A stretch of 50,057 nucleotides of DNA from Actinomycetota bacterium (GTDB taxonomy: Bacteria; Actinomycetota; Acidimicrobiia; Acidimicrobiales; UBA8592), in assembly GCA_902565595.1 (NCBI GenBank), contig CACFFD010000008.1, forward strand, positions 1 through 50,057, in the 5' to 3' direction. Within the stretch, counting starts at the first letter, position 1. Each line of letters opens with the position of its first letter. Below the pieces are notes generated by a model. The model made no database searches. It was not told the origin of the DNA and saw nothing but the letters and a program-made list of their open reading frames with translations. The translations under genes were made by a program, and so were the position numbers. Positions 8,700 to 18,266 of the stretch are shown in pieces.

Positions 8700-10786
8700 T
8701 TTAAGCTTTCCTCTTCTAAAGCTTCTTCTTCGAGTTCTCCGCCGAGAGCTATAATTATTTGATCGAGATATACCTGAGATCCCAATTTTGTAAGATGTAC
8801 GCCATCGCGAGCAAAGTATTCCGGATAGTCGTTTGATACGCTTCGCCAGTCTACGAGAACTGCATTCTCATAGAGTGGGATTTCCTTCTCGAGGATGCTA
8901 TTGACTCTACCCTCCCATGGCTTCGGTACTCTAGCGTTTAGCACAACAACTAGCTCAGTATCTCCAAGAGCTTCGAAGGTCTTCGCTATAAGTTCTTCAT
9001 CCACTACACCGTTACTCCCTAGATGTATCACTACTACTTCACCAAGGAGATCTTGGCTCTTCAATTCTCTTATTATTCCAGGAGCTTCATTCCATTGGCG
9101 CGCTACTTCTGCTTCGACATTCGCGTTATCTGTAAGAACAGAAATCCTTTCGTAAAAAATTGTGTCAAGATCTTTGATAGAAGCGTTGGTAACAGCGCCC
9201 TTCATTATTGAATCTCCGATGAATGTCACTCGATCGTAATATATTTCGAATTCGGGATTTGTCACTAAGGGAAGCAAATTTGCCCATATTGGGTTTTCAG
9301 CGGTGACTGTTTCGACGAAAGTAACAATATCGAAACTCTCCATGGGGTCTGGCTCAGGCTCAACAGGTTCAACCTCTTTTTCCTCGATTGGGGCAGGAGT
9401 AGGGGTTGGGGACGGCATTGGAGTGGGTATTGGGGTTGGAATCGGAGTAGGGGAAAGTTCACTTTGCTCATCTTCGACTTCTTGCACTTGTTCATCAATC
9501 GTCTCTGGATCGCTCCATTCCGCCTGGACTTGTTCAAGTGTCACAAAGCATCCGATGAGAGCGACTGCAGTCAAAGCAAACTTCCCAAAAGTCGTTTTCA
9601 ACTTTGGCAACGTCAGAGCAGAAGCTAATGATTTGCGAAATCGTCTTTCTCTGATAGGCCGCTCAATAAATTGATAGCTGATTTCAACGACAATTAGAGT
9701 GACTATGATTCGAATCAGAAACAATTCCCAGCCATCTATGTCTACATCAACTCGAGGGCGGGTTAGCTGGAATACCGGCCAGTGCCAAAGATACAGCCCG
9801 TATGACCGTTTACCGATCCACCGCATTGCCCTAATCCCCATAATCTTTCCCAACAGGGAGTGAGGGGTTACAGAAACTGCAATAACTAACGCAGTAAGAA
9901 CTGACGTTATTAGCATTCCCCCGCGGAATAGGCTATCTATATTCGGGTAGAACAGGGTGTAGTGCATATTCGCCCATATAAGGCCAACTAAAGAAGCCGT
10001 TCCGATGATGAAGACAGAGGATTTTGTGAAAGTATTTGGTGTCGCTATAAGAGCTTTTTCCGATTTCCATGGCCTCCAAAGGAAAGCAACTGCTGCTCCT
10101 ATTAAAAGGGCAGATGCGCGCGTATCAGTTCCGTAGTAGACGCGCAGTGGGTCACTAAAAGGTTCGTATAGGGCCCAGCGGAGGACGGATGATCCGATAA
10201 TTCCTGCAATGACGAGTGCAAAAGTGAGTCGCTTTCCGATGAATGACAACAACCCCCAAAGAATCAGCGGCCAAAATAAATAAAACTGTTCTTCGACGGC
10301 TAAAGACCAAAGATGGTGAAAAAAGTTCTTCCTTTCGAAGCCATCAGTATACGAAACGCCTTGAAAGATACTAAACCAGTTATATACGTATCCTAACGCT
10401 GTCAGAACCTCTCCCTTGGTTGGGATGACGTCTCGAGCCGTCATGTATGCAAGTGCTGTAGAGCCCCCTATGTAAGCTATAAGAGCTGGGAATAACCTCC
10501 GGGCTCTTCGATCCCAAAATCGTTTGATATCTATGCGTTGATTTACCTCATATTCTCCAAGCAAAAGAGCAGTGATTAGGTAGCCACTTATGACAAAGAA
10601 GATTTCTACTCCTAGAAATCCACCTGAGAATCTAGTTACTCCAGAGTGATATGCTATTACTGCAAGGACTGCAATTGCACGTAAACCATCTATTCCTGGG
10701 TTGTATGGCACGTGAGAAGCCTGATTTGGCGTAGGGGGTACCGAATCGTCTCTTTTTCTCTGCGAAAATAATCGGCGACTGGTCAT
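8684..10786 (-). CDS. OafA/OatA-type membrane acyltransferase with C-terminal SGNH domain
   Basis: Probable O-acetyltransferase for an envelope polymer (peptidoglycan, lipopolysaccharide-like glycan or secreted glycan). Residues about 30-390 form the acyltransferase-3 domain with about ten membrane helices. It begins PGIDGLRAIAVLAVIAYHSG, with the catalytic-site His47, then FFVISGYLIT and WDRRARRLFPA. A proline/threonine linker rich in PTPIPTP repeats (about 450-490) crosses to the outside. The C-terminal SGNH hydrolase-like domain shows the block-I serine in TFIGDSIMKG, HLGSNG and the Asp/His pair in DGVHLT. This two-domain plan is that of OatA and related proteins, in which the membrane part exports acetyl groups and the SGNH part transfers them. 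The acceptor cannot be told from sequence. Confidence 0.9.
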   Translation of the reverse strand: MTSRRLFSQRKRDDSVPPTPNQASHVPYNPGIDGLRAIAVLAVIAYHSGVTRFSGGFLGVEIFFVISGYLITALLLGEYEVNQRIDIKRFWDRRARRLFPALIAYIGGSTALAYMTARDVIPTKGEVLTALGYVYNWFSIFQGVSYTDGFERKNFFHHLWSLAVEEQFYLFWPLILWGLLSFIGKRLTFALVIAGIIGSSVLRWALYEPFSDPLRVYYGTDTRASALLIGAAVAFLWRPWKSEKALIATPNTFTKSSVFIIGTASLVGLIWANMHYTLFYPNIDSLFRGGMLITSVLTALVIAVSVTPHSLLGKIMGIRAMRWIGKRSYGLYLWHWPVFQLTRPRVDVDIDGWELFLIRIIVTLIVVEISYQFIERPIRERRFRKSLASALTLPKLKTTFGKFALTAVALIGCFVTLEQVQAEWSDPETIDEQVQEVEDEQSELSPTPIPTPIPTPMPSPTPTPAPIEEKEVEPVEPEPDPMESFDIVTFVETVTAENPIWANLLPLVTNPEFEIYYDRVTFIGDSIMKGAVTNASIKDLDTIFYERISVLTDNANVEAEVARQWNEAPGIIRELKSQDLLGEVVVIHLGSNGVVDEELIAKTFEALGDTELVVVLNARVPKPWEGRVNSILEKEIPLYENAVLVDWRSVSNDYPEYFARDGVHLTKLGSQVYLDQIIIALGGELEEEALEEESLNQSDE

Positions 10787-10834
10787 ATAACGAGAGTACC
10801 CCCTATGTGCTGACTTTTACGTGCTACCAATGCT

Positions 10835-12292
10835 CTAGGAGGATTCTTGCCTTTCAAGAAATTCATAGACTTCAAGCATGTCCACCCCTGGAAACCGGGA
10901 GAAGCTCTTTGCAGGTAGAGGGAGCCCTGAAGTGATGTTGCTTCGGTCCCGCGCAGAAGGCCATGCCACGCCCTGCCAATGCTGCCTCACACTTGCCCTT
11001 GGAGTGTTGCAACAATCTTTATCCGGACACTGTGACGTTGAGAACCTTTTCGTGTCACTGCCTCTGAACCATTTAGCTTGGTCAGCAGTCGTTCCAACTG
11101 TGACAGCGTGATGAGGATCTCTGTCTGCTTCGACATGCGTTACACACCAATATTGCCCGTTTGGTGTATCTGTATACTGGTAATGAAGTGATAGTGCGTC
11201 TTGAGTGTGAAATGCTTGGCGCGTTCCCCAATTCCGACATAAATGTTCGCCTTCTATAGTCCCATCTATCCCATGAGGAAGAGGGACTCCATCGTTCTCG
11301 TAGGCTTTCCATACGATGCCTTCGTCATCAGACCTCAAAAAATGCAACGTAATATCAAGGTGTCGAGTAGCGAGATTAGTTAAACGGTGTCCGGCCATCT
11401 CATAGGAGATATAGAAAATTTCTTGCAAATCTTCCACTGATATATCCATTGATTGATAAGCGTTTTGCAAAAATGTTACGGCTGGTTCCTCAGGAGCAAG
11501 AACTGCAGCTGCAAAGTAATTTGATTCGACTCTTTGCCTGAGATACTTTCCGATGTCATCGGCGACTTCGTGGTTTAGCGCGTAATGGCCTAATGTTTGA
11601 AGCACTACCGATCTAGACGCTCTAGTAGACAAATCATTTCGCTGGGGAATGTAAATTACCTTCTCTCTCTGGTCCGTTATCGACCTTGTCGAATGTGGGA
11701 TATTTTCGGCCCTTCTTACTGCAAAACCAAAGTGCTCGCAGACGTCCATAAGAATTCTTTCAGACACAGGCCCTGATCCTGGATATTTCACAGCCTTTAG
11801 AACACCGCTCGCTAGTTCCTCAATTTCTTGGTAATAGTTATTTCTTCCTCTCATCTCATGTCGTAAATCTCGATTTGAGTGCCTGGCAATATTTTTGGGG
11901 GTATTTGGATTAGAGACTGTTAGGGCGTTGTCTTCTTCTAAAGCTGTATACAGTCCGATAATGTGTTCGAGAATCTCATCTGGCATCCGCGTTGATGGAC
12001 GAATATAGGGAAGCTTTCTTTCCTGGTTACGGGGTTCCTCTTGTAATCGCCGCAGTTCAATTTCAAGTTCAGCTCTTCGGCTTGGAGGTTCAGGGTCAAG
12101 AAGGTCCGCAGGCGTACAATCAAGAGCTGATGCTAGTTCTCTTACTAAATTTATTCGAGGTTCTGTTAGTCCATTTTCAAGTTGCGATAGATATGGTGCA
12201 GGCTTGTGAACTAAATCACCTAGTTGTGCAAGAGTATAACTGTTACGCTTTCTGAAATGCTTCAACCGTTGACCAAAGACCAATGAGTCCAT
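10835..12292 (-). CDS. ramB: RamB/ScfR-type XRE-family regulator of acetate/glyoxylate metabolism
   Basis: Transcription factor of 485 residues with an N-terminal XRE helix-turn-helix (about 7-62, LGDLVHKPAPYLSQLENGLTEP), a central ImmA/IrrE-like domain with an HxxxxHE pattern (GHYALNHEV) and a long C-terminal short-chain fatty acyl regulator domain with a cysteine cluster (CPDKDCC). That plan is known from RamB of Corynebacterium and Mycobacterium, which controls aceA, aceB and acetate-activation genes in response to acyl-CoA state. It is divergent from aceA-glcB across 187 bases, which strongly supports the same role here. The symbol is by analogy; whether it represses or activates cannot be told. 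Confidence 0.85.
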   Translation of the reverse strand: MDSLVFGQRLKHFRKRNSYTLAQLGDLVHKPAPYLSQLENGLTEPRINLVRELASALDCTPADLLDPEPPSRRAELEIELRRLQEEPRNQERKLPYIRPSTRMPDEILEHIIGLYTALEEDNALTVSNPNTPKNIARHSNRDLRHEMRGRNNYYQEIEELASGVLKAVKYPGSGPVSERILMDVCEHFGFAVRRAENIPHSTRSITDQREKVIYIPQRNDLSTRASRSVVLQTLGHYALNHEVADDIGKYLRQRVESNYFAAAVLAPEEPAVTFLQNAYQSMDISVEDLQEIFYISYEMAGHRLTNLATRHLDITLHFLRSDDEGIVWKAYENDGVPLPHGIDGTIEGEHLCRNWGTRQAFHTQDALSLHYQYTDTPNGQYWCVTHVEADRDPHHAVTVGTTADQAKWFRGSDTKRFSTSQCPDKDCCNTPRASVRQHWQGVAWPSARDRSNITSGLPLPAKSFSRFPGVDMLEVYEFLERQESS

Positions 12293-12479
12293 ATCGCTTC
12301 CCTTTCAACCTATATCTAGATAAAAGGATAACTTTTTTTGTAATAATTTTTGCACTTATTATTTAATTCATAATTTAGTTAATAATTAGAGCACAATTAG
12401 GTTGATTTTCAATATCCCATCCTGCATTGTAGATAACGCACATTTAACCCCACTGTGTTAGATACAGGAGTAACCGATC
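12293..12479. promoter_or_regulatory. Divergent control region between ramB-type regulator and aceA
   Basis: This 187-base gap is strikingly AT-rich compared with the flanking genes, especially about 12320-12400 where runs of T and TAATAATT/TAATTA-type words dominate. It must hold promoters for both directions. The aceA ribosome site AGGAG lies at about 12466-12470. I could not pick out a clear copy of the C. glutamicum RamB half-site (GTTTGCAAA-like), so the operator is not located. Confidence 0.5.
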
Positions 12480-13760
12480 ATGTCCAAATCCTTTGATGCT
12501 CAAGTAGAAGAACTATCCCGTGATTGGGAAGAAAACGAACGTTGGAAGGGCGTCCAGCGCGATTACAGTGCTGAGGAAGTAATTAACCTCCGCGGGTCGA
12601 TGCAAGTCGAGTACTCCCTCGCACGTCATGGCGCAGAAAAGCTCTGGGATAAGCTCAATTCAAATGCTTACACCCATGCTATGGGAGCACTCACCGGTGG
12701 TCAGGCTATCCAAATGGTCAAGGGAGGGCTCGAAGCCATATACCTATCCGGATGGCAAGTAGCTGGAGATGCAAATCTAGCGGAACAGGTTTATCCTGAC
12801 CAGAGTCTTTACCCTGCGAATTCCGTACCGACGGTCGTTCGGAGAATAAATAATGCCCTTCGACGAGCGGACCAAATTGAATGGAGTGAGGGAAATAGAG
12901 ATCGCGACTGGATGGTCCCGATTGTTGCCGATGCAGAAGCAGGCTTCGGAGGCCCGCTCAATGCATTCGAGCTCATGAAATCGATGATTGAAGCTGGAGC
13001 TGCGGGTGTCCACTGGGAAGACCAGCTAGCAAGCGAGAAAAAGTGCGGCCATATGGGCGGTAAAGTTCTCGTACCAACTCAACAACACGTACGTACTCTC
13101 ACTGCCGCCAGATTAGCCGCAGACGTCATGAATGTTCCTTCTCTAGTCGTAGCGCGAACAGACTCACTAGCGGCAACACTTCTTACGAGCGATATCGATG
13201 AACGGGATCAACAGTTCTGCACTGGAGAGCGATCCAGCGAAGGGTTTTTCCACGTGGAAAACGGTATGGATGCCGCTATCGCACGTGGTCTTGCTTACGC
13301 TCCATACGCTGACCTTGTTTGGTGTGAAACAAGCACACCGGATCTAGATGAAGCGAAGCGTTTCGCTGACGCGATGCATGCAGAATACCCTGACACAATG
13401 CTTGCCTATAATTGCTCTCCTTCTTTTAATTGGAAAGCAGCGCTTGATGATGCAACTATCGCTTCTTTCCAAAAAGAACTCGGAGATATGGGGTACCGCT
13501 TCCAATTCATAACCCTTGCTGGATGGCATGCGCTAAACGCATCGATGTTTGAACTCTCTCAGGCGTACACAGAAAAAGATATGACTGCATATGTCGAACT
13601 TCAGCAGCGTGAGTTTGAGATGGAGGACAGCGGATATAGCGCTACTAGGCACCAAAGAGAAGTAGGAGCAGGCTACTTCGACCAAGTCGCCACTGTTATT
13701 TCTGGAGGAACTGCGAGCACGCTGGCTCTCAAGGGGAGCACTGAAGAAGAACAATTCTGA
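12480..13760 (+). CDS. aceA: Isocitrate lyase
   Basis: Splits isocitrate into glyoxylate and succinate, the first step of the glyoxylate shunt, allowing growth on acetate and fatty acids. The catalytic loop [10 protein letters not shown] (Cys at about residue 190) is intact, as are the [24 protein letters not shown] magnesium-binding segment and the YNCSPSFNW motif. The 426 residues fit the shorter actinobacterial ICL1 class. The start is an ATG with AGGAG 10 bases upstream. Malate synthase G follows after 59 bases on the same strand, giving the complete two-step shunt under one divergent regulator. Confidence 0.97.
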   Translation: MSKSFDAQVEELSRDWEENERWKGVQRDYSAEEVINLRGSMQVEYSLARHGAEKLWDKLNSNAYTHAMGALTGGQAIQMVKGGLEAIYLSGWQVAGDANLAEQVYPDQSLYPANSVPTVVRRINNALRRADQIEWSEGNRDRDWMVPIVADAEAGFGGPLNAFELMKSMIEAGAAGVHWEDQLASEKKCGHMGGKVLVPTQQHVRTLTAARLAADVMNVPSLVVARTDSLAATLLTSDIDERDQQFCTGERSSEGFFHVENGMDAAIARGLAYAPYADLVWCETSTPDLDEAKRFADAMHAEYPDTMLAYNCSPSFNWKAALDDATIASFQKELGDMGYRFQFITLAGWHALNASMFELSQAYTEKDMTAYVELQQREFEMEDSGYSATRHQREVGAGYFDQVATVISGGTASTLALKGSTEEEQF

Positions 13761-13819
13761 ATCTGAATTGAATTCCTACTAGGTTAAGGAAAGCTATACC
13801 GATATATCTAGGAGAGGGA

Positions 13820-16000
13820 ATGAGCGAAAAGAAGATAATCATAGGTGCTCTAGAGGTTGATGCTACCCTTTTCGATTTCGTTACAACCTCGCTTCTACCT
13901 GGGTCCAACCGGGATGAGGGTGATTTCTGGGTTAATTTAGAAAGCCTTCTCAAGGAGTTTAGCCCTCGTATGGAGCAGCTCCTTCGGGTTCGTGACGACT
14001 ACCAAACCCAGATAGATGATTGGCACATAAGCCGCCGTGGAGATCCTCACGACCATGAGGCGTACCTCAGCTTCCTAACGGAGATTGGCTATGTGCAGGA
14101 CCGGCCATCATCCGTTCAGGTAGATACCAACAATGTGGATCCGGAAATTGCTAGTGTTCCAGGACCGCAGTTGGTTGTTCCAGTTGACAATGCTCGCTAT
14201 GCGTTAAACGCTGCGAATGCGAGATGGGGAAGCCTATACGATGCCCTCTACGGAACTGATGTTATTAGTGAAGATGGAGGGGCTGAAAAAAGCGGGCCGT
14301 ACAATCCTGTTCGTGGTGCCAAGGTAATTGCATACGCCCGTTCGCTTCTTGACCAACACTTCCCGCTCGATGGCCTTTCACATACTGCGTCCACCGGATA
14401 CAAAGTTATAGATTCAGAGCTTCGTATCGCTACTGACGATGGAGATGTAAACCTCGTTGACCCCCAACAGTTCGTAGGGTTTATCGGTGACTCGGCGAAG
14501 CCTGATTCAATATTTCTCAAGAAACATGGGTTGCATGTAGAGATTGTTTTTAATCCATCAGATCCTATAGGGGCCGACGATACCGCCGACATTGCCGATG
14601 TGATGGTTGAATCGGCGCTTAGCACAATTATGGATTGTGAGGATTCCGTTGCCACTGTTGACGCTAACGATAAGGTTCAAGCGTATGGTAATTGGCTTGG
14701 CCTTATGCAAGGAAATTTAGAAGTCGAATTCGCCAAGGGCGGCAAATCAGTCGTTAGAAAGCTTGAACGTGACACTGTTATCTCTGGGCCGGACGGATCT
14801 GAGAGAACAATCCGCCGTCGCTCTCTCATGCTTGTCCGCAACGTCGGGATGCACCTTATGACGGACATGGTCACCGTAGAAGGAAGAAAAATTCCGGAAA
14901 CCTTGCTCGATGCGGTGATAACTACACTGTGTGGAATCCACGACCTTGAGAAAGATGGCGGAAATCAAAATAGTCCGCATGGATCTATCTACATTGTGAA
15001 ACCCAAGATGCACGGCCCTGATGAGGTTGCGCTATCAGTTGAAATGTTCGACCGGATCGAGGACTACTTAGGACTAGATCGAAACACCATCAAAATCGGA
15101 ATCATGGATGAAGAACGACGAACCTCCATGAACCTCCTGTCATGCATCGAAAAAGCTAGAGAACGAGTCGTGTTTATCAACACTGGCTTCTTGGACCGCA
15201 CCGGAGATGAAATACATACAAGCATGGAGGCCGGTCCTTTCGTCCCAAAGACAGAGATGAAGGCACAACAATGGCTGACAGCATATGAAGATATCAACGT
15301 TGATGAAGGCCTAGCAGCTGGGCTCCTCGGCCATGGGCAAATAGGGAAAGGAATGTGGGCCCGACCTGATGATATGACAGACATGCTGAGAGAAAAAATA
15401 GGTCATCCGAAATCAGGAGCTTCTTGTGCATGGGTTCCGAGCCCTACTGCAGCGACGCTGCACGCACTCCATTATTTCGAAATCGATGTCGCTGGTGTGC
15501 AGGCTGACTTGGAAGGGCGTGATGCCACGGATAGAACGGTCATGCTCACAATTCCCCTCCTTGAATCAGGACGTGAATTGAGCCCAGATGAAGTTTCCGC
15601 TGAACTTCGTAACAACGTGCAAGGCATTCTGGGTTACGTCTCTCGATGGGTGGGGCAAGGCGTTGGATGCTCAAAGGTTCCAGATATCAACGACATTCAA
15701 TTGATGGAAGACCGAGCTACATTACGGATCTCCAGCCAGCACATTGCTAACTGGCTGCATCATGGAGTGATTACCGATACGGAAATTATTTCGACGATGG
15801 AAGAAATGGCTGCTTTCGTCGATGAACAAAACGAAGATGATCCCGAATACCAGCCGATGTGTGGTGATCTTGATTCAAGCATCCCTTATCAAGCTGCACT
15901 AGCTCTGGTTTTCGAAGGCAGGGATCAAGCGAACGGCTATACGGAGTTTCTATTAACTGAGCGGCGGCGGCGAATGAAAAGCTCCGCCTCCTCAAGCTGA
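13820..16000 (+). CDS. glcB: Malate synthase G
   Basis: Condenses glyoxylate with acetyl-CoA to malate. The 726 residues and the sequence plan are those of the monomeric G isoform: MDCEDSVATVDANDKVQAYGNW, the catalytic-arginine region RSLMLVRNVGMHLMTD, IGIMDEERRTS (magnesium ligand region), and GASCAWVPSPTAATLHALHY with the conserved cysteine. A good ribosome site, AGGAGAGGG, precedes the ATG. Together with aceA it forms a complete glyoxylate bypass. Pairing isocitrate lyase directly with the G rather than the A isoform is typical of mycobacteria and relatives. Confidence 0.97.
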   Translation: MSEKKIIIGALEVDATLFDFVTTSLLPGSNRDEGDFWVNLESLLKEFSPRMEQLLRVRDDYQTQIDDWHISRRGDPHDHEAYLSFLTEIGYVQDRPSSVQVDTNNVDPEIASVPGPQLVVPVDNARYALNAANARWGSLYDALYGTDVISEDGGAEKSGPYNPVRGAKVIAYARSLLDQHFPLDGLSHTASTGYKVIDSELRIATDDGDVNLVDPQQFVGFIGDSAKPDSIFLKKHGLHVEIVFNPSDPIGADDTADIADVMVESALSTIMDCEDSVATVDANDKVQAYGNWLGLMQGNLEVEFAKGGKSVVRKLERDTVISGPDGSERTIRRRSLMLVRNVGMHLMTDMVTVEGRKIPETLLDAVITTLCGIHDLEKDGGNQNSPHGSIYIVKPKMHGPDEVALSVEMFDRIEDYLGLDRNTIKIGIMDEERRTSMNLLSCIEKARERVVFINTGFLDRTGDEIHTSMEAGPFVPKTEMKAQQWLTAYEDINVDEGLAAGLLGHGQIGKGMWARPDDMTDMLREKIGHPKSGASCAWVPSPTAATLHALHYFEIDVAGVQADLEGRDATDRTVMLTIPLLESGRELSPDEVSAELRNNVQGILGYVSRWVGQGVGCSKVPDINDIQLMEDRATLRISSQHIANWLHHGVITDTEIISTMEEMAAFVDEQNEDDPEYQPMCGDLDSSIPYQAALALVFEGRDQANGYTEFLLTERRRRMKSSASSS

Positions 16001-16010
16001 CATTTTCTAG

Positions 16011-16084
<74 letters not shown>

Positions 16085-16120
16085 GTGTAACACGGCTTTC
16101 ATTCTAGGGGAAAAGAATTA

Positions 16121-16939
16121 TTAAAACGGCCGATCGCCAATGATTGTAACTCGCTCAACAATTCGTTCGTCAGGATAGAAATCCGCAGCTACCGCATGTT
16201 GTGATGACCGGTTGTCCCACATCACAAATGTGTCAACTTCCCATTTGAGACGGAATTGGACGGTAGGGCTCATGATTGCTTTTTCGAGAAGAGCGAGCAG
16301 TTTTTCGCTTTCCTCCGGAGAAACCCCTTCTATATAATCGGTGTGGTATCCATTGGTATAGATGCTCCGCTCCCCCGTCTCAGGATGCGTTCGTACGACA
16401 GGATGTCGGGCTGGAGGGTACTTCTCCTGCAATTCACGGCGTTCCTCGTCATCAAATTTCTCTCCGATGCTTTTCGTAAAATCATGTATTGCATATAGGT
16501 CATCAATTTGGGACTTAACGTCATCGGGTAAGAGTTCGTAGGCGGCGGCGGCGCTAGCAAAACATGTATCCCCGCCAGTTTCGGGAATCACAACTCCCCG
16601 CAGAATAGAACCTAGTGACGGCTCTTCTCGCCATGTCACGTCAGAGTGCCAGATCACGGCAGCGAATTCTTTCTCGGGATTTGATGCGATTCGTAGGATT
16701 TCAGGATATTCACCAAGGCCTACATGCCCCCCTCGAGCAAAGGGGTGGATTTCCAGCTCGCCAAACTTTCTTCCAAATGCTATGTGCTCCTCGACAGTAA
16801 TGTGCTGGTCGCGGAAAACCAGTACTTTGTGATCGAGCCATGCTTTTTTGATTTTCTCGACTTCATCGTCGGTCACATTGGCTAAATCAACGTCCGAGAT
16901 CTGAGCTCCAATGTTTCCGGATATCTGCTCTATATGCAT
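16121..16939 (-). CDS. TauD/TfdA-family Fe(II)/2-oxoglutarate dioxygenase (copy 1)
   Basis: Non-haem iron oxygenase of 272 residues. Iron ligands are visible as the HxD of WHSDVTWREEPSLGSILRG (about residues 97-99) and the distal His in NRSSQHAVAADF; the 2-oxoglutarate-binding arginine is in RIVERVTIIGDRPF at the C-terminus. Substrates in this family include taurine, alkyl sulfates, 2,4-D-like aryloxy acids and other sulfonates, and the sequence does not decide between them. Two clear paralogues lie at 29773 and 33838, sharing the GGDT, YPPA/VxHPVIRTHPETG and GDRPF blocks. It stands alone, with no sulfonate transporter beside it, so taurine use is unproven. Confidence 0.9.
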   Translation of the reverse strand: MHIEQISGNIGAQISDVDLANVTDDEVEKIKKAWLDHKVLVFRDQHITVEEHIAFGRKFGELEIHPFARGGHVGLGEYPEILRIASNPEKEFAAVIWHSDVTWREEPSLGSILRGVVIPETGGDTCFASAAAAYELLPDDVKSQIDDLYAIHDFTKSIGEKFDDEERRELQEKYPPARHPVVRTHPETGERSIYTNGYHTDYIEGVSPEESEKLLALLEKAIMSPTVQFRLKWEVDTFVMWDNRSSQHAVAADFYPDERIVERVTIIGDRPF

Positions 16940-17075
16940 ATTGGCCTCTTAAATTGTATTTTAAACGCAACTGGAGAGCTAGTCGATTTTTTTGTTTCAA
17001 AATATTCTCTTTAATGTTACGACGTTCGGTGTTTCTAGGCTTTATCATGTACTTTCACCCGTTGATACGGGTCGT

Positions 17076-17153
17076 GGTGGCCGTAGCTCAGCCAGGTAGA
17101 GCCCCTGTTTGTGGTACAGGTGGTCGCGGGTTCAAATCCCGTCGGTCACCCCA
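17076..17153 (+). tRNA. tRNA-His (anticodon GTG), CCA encoded
   Basis: The cloverleaf has acceptor GTGGCCG (17077-17083) with CGGTCAC, an extra G at -1 (17076) opposite discriminator C, anticodon loop TTTGTGGT (GTG) and T-arm GCGGGTTCAAATCCCGT. Bases 17151-17153 read CCA directly after the discriminator, so unlike the other tRNAs in this window the 3' end is encoded. Confidence 0.95.
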
Positions 17154-17219
17154 ATGAATTTAAGAATGAATACTGTTAGGCCCGAAAGGCTAAATGACAC
17201 GCTAGGATTTCTTGTTCTA

Positions 17220-17292
17220 GCGCCTCTAGCTCAATTGGCAGAGCATCGGACTCTTAATCCGCAGGTTCTGGGTTCAAGTCCCAGGGGGCGTA
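17220..17292 (+). tRNA. tRNA-Lys (anticodon CTT), anchor of the cassette array
   Basis: D-arm GCTCAATTGGCAGAGC, anticodon loop ACTCTTAAT (CTT) and T-arm CTGGGTTCAAGTCCCAG are standard. The acceptor stem pairs GCGCCTC with GGGGCGT, which needs two G-U pairs (1-72 and 6-67). This would fit a 3' half partly replaced by element-borne sequence. The last bases, AGTCCCAGGGGGCGTACGAC (17277-17296), recur with one change at the end of each array repeat, marking the tRNA 3' end as the integration site. Confidence 0.93.
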
Positions 17293-17320
17293 CGACGGAT
17301 AAGAAACCTGCACTTCTCAT

Positions 17321-17617
17321 TTAATCGGGCCTATTACCGTCGTAATGACCGTCGAATCGCCTTTCTCTACTTTGCCCTGGAAGCGTGCGATAGGGCATCA
17401 ACTCAACTGTTTCTCGCTTCGCATATCTTTTTCTTTTCGCACTCGACTCGGAACTCGAACGTTTATTTCTCTTTGTACTCGACTTGGAACTCGAACGTTT
17501 ATTTCTCTTTGCACTCGATTTAGGGCTCGAACGTTTATAGTTTCGAGATTGACTACAATTCTTAACCTCAGCCACAGTCTCGTGATACTTACTGCAGTGT
17601 CCGCACTTTATTGCCAT
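17321..17617 (-). CDS. Small basic protein, CxxC N-terminus and KRSS tandem repeats (cassette 1)
   Basis: The 98-residue protein opens MAIKCGHCSKYHETVAEVKNC, a pattern (CxHC, H, VAEVxxC) seen in short zinc-ribbon-like heads of actinobacterial proteins. It then turns into about two and a half 12-residue repeats of the KRSSSKSSTKRN type, encoded by a 36-base tandem repeat. The tail is polar and unremarkable. The high Lys/Arg/Ser content suggests nucleic-acid binding, but this is inference only. It is the only gene in the cassette nearest the tRNA, and it reads against the repeats. If proximal insertion is the rule, it would be the newest arrival. Confidence 0.6.
   Translation of the reverse strand: MAIKCGHCSKYHETVAEVKNCSQSRNYKRSSPKSSAKRNKRSSSKSSTKRNKRSSSESSAKRKRYAKRETVELMPYRTLPGQSRERRFDGHYDGNRPD
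17449..17540 (-). repeat. 36-base tandem repeat inside cassette-1 gene
   Basis: About two and a half copies of a 36-base unit beginning GGAACTCGAACGTTTATTTC encode the 12-residue KRSS repeats on the minus strand. The copies differ at a few positions, so they are not brand new. Confidence 0.7.
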
Positions 17618-17670
17618 TCAGAAAGCTTAATCAGAGTAAATAAACATTACTAAATGGAGTGAAACGAACA

Positions 17671-17755
17671 CTTGCTAATGCCCCCAATGAGAGCGATTAT
17701 TGGGTTGTGACTTAGTAGGTTTCTTATCCGTCGCAGGTCCTAGGGGGCGTACGAC
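17671..17755 (+). repeat. Array repeat R1 (right end of cassette 1)
   Basis: The 85-base repeat has a constant left half (TGCTAATGCCCCCAATGAG, continuing to GGGTTGTG), a variable middle and the constant tRNA-like end TCCTAGGGGGCGTACGAC. Its middle, AGGTTTCTTATCCGTCG, is the exact reverse complement of the start of cassette 1 (17293-17309). Alternative pairings CCCAAT/ATTGGG and GCCCCC/GGGGGC are possible within it. Confidence 0.85.
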
Positions 17756-17819
17756 GAAAGACGAACCTCGGTTTCATACCACGGCACTTAATGCAACAAA
17801 TTAAGGAGCAAGTGCCATG

Positions 17820-18228
17820 GTAAACCCTATGAAGAGCAATAAAAACAAAGCCGCTATTTACGTGCGGCGAAGCGCAACAGATGCAAGAGACGCCCACGGG
17901 GTCTGGTTCTTTCTGGGTTCCCATATCAAACAGTCATAATGTCTTCCTTGTTCAGCGATTGCATTGACTTCGTCTTTGGATTCCACTTCGATTCCTAGAT
18001 GAACGAATGGCGACAGTATGGGTTTTGGTTCCTTAAAGTCAGGTGATTGAAGGAACACTAGAAAGATACATTTATCGTCTGCTTGTATCCATGCAACTTT
18101 GGCACCATTGTCTTCTCGCTGGTGAATAACTTTCAATGGGGTAAAACGGTCGTACCATTGAATTGTTTTCTCAACGTCATGGCATGGAAGAGCGAGGTGA
18201 GTGAGTTTTGCTGCCGCCTTTGTATTCT
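17820..18228 (-). pseudogene. Decayed VOC (glyoxalase/dioxygenase-fold) gene (cassette 2)
   Basis: Reading leftwards from about 18228 the frame gives KLTHLALPCHDVEKTIQWYD, then VAWIQADDKCIFLVFLQ and HLGIEVESKDEVNAIAEQG, the normal opening and middle of a vicinal-oxygen-chelate protein. The conserved opening lies upstream of the first ATG (18136), and a TAG precedes it with no ATG, GTG or TTG between, so the start codon is lost. At about 17897, after CLIWEPRK, the expected ending (DPVGVSCIC...PHVNSGF) continues in another frame, so a frameshift is also present. Two separate lesions argue for a true pseudogene rather than one sequencing error. Confidence 0.65.
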
Positions 18229-18266
18229 ACGACAGAAATTCTGCAAGCAAATACAGAGACGTATCT

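Noticed and set aside
12293-12479. Specific RamB operator
   Set aside because: I could not find a convincing GTTTGCAAA-like inverted site; the AT-rich region alone is not enough.
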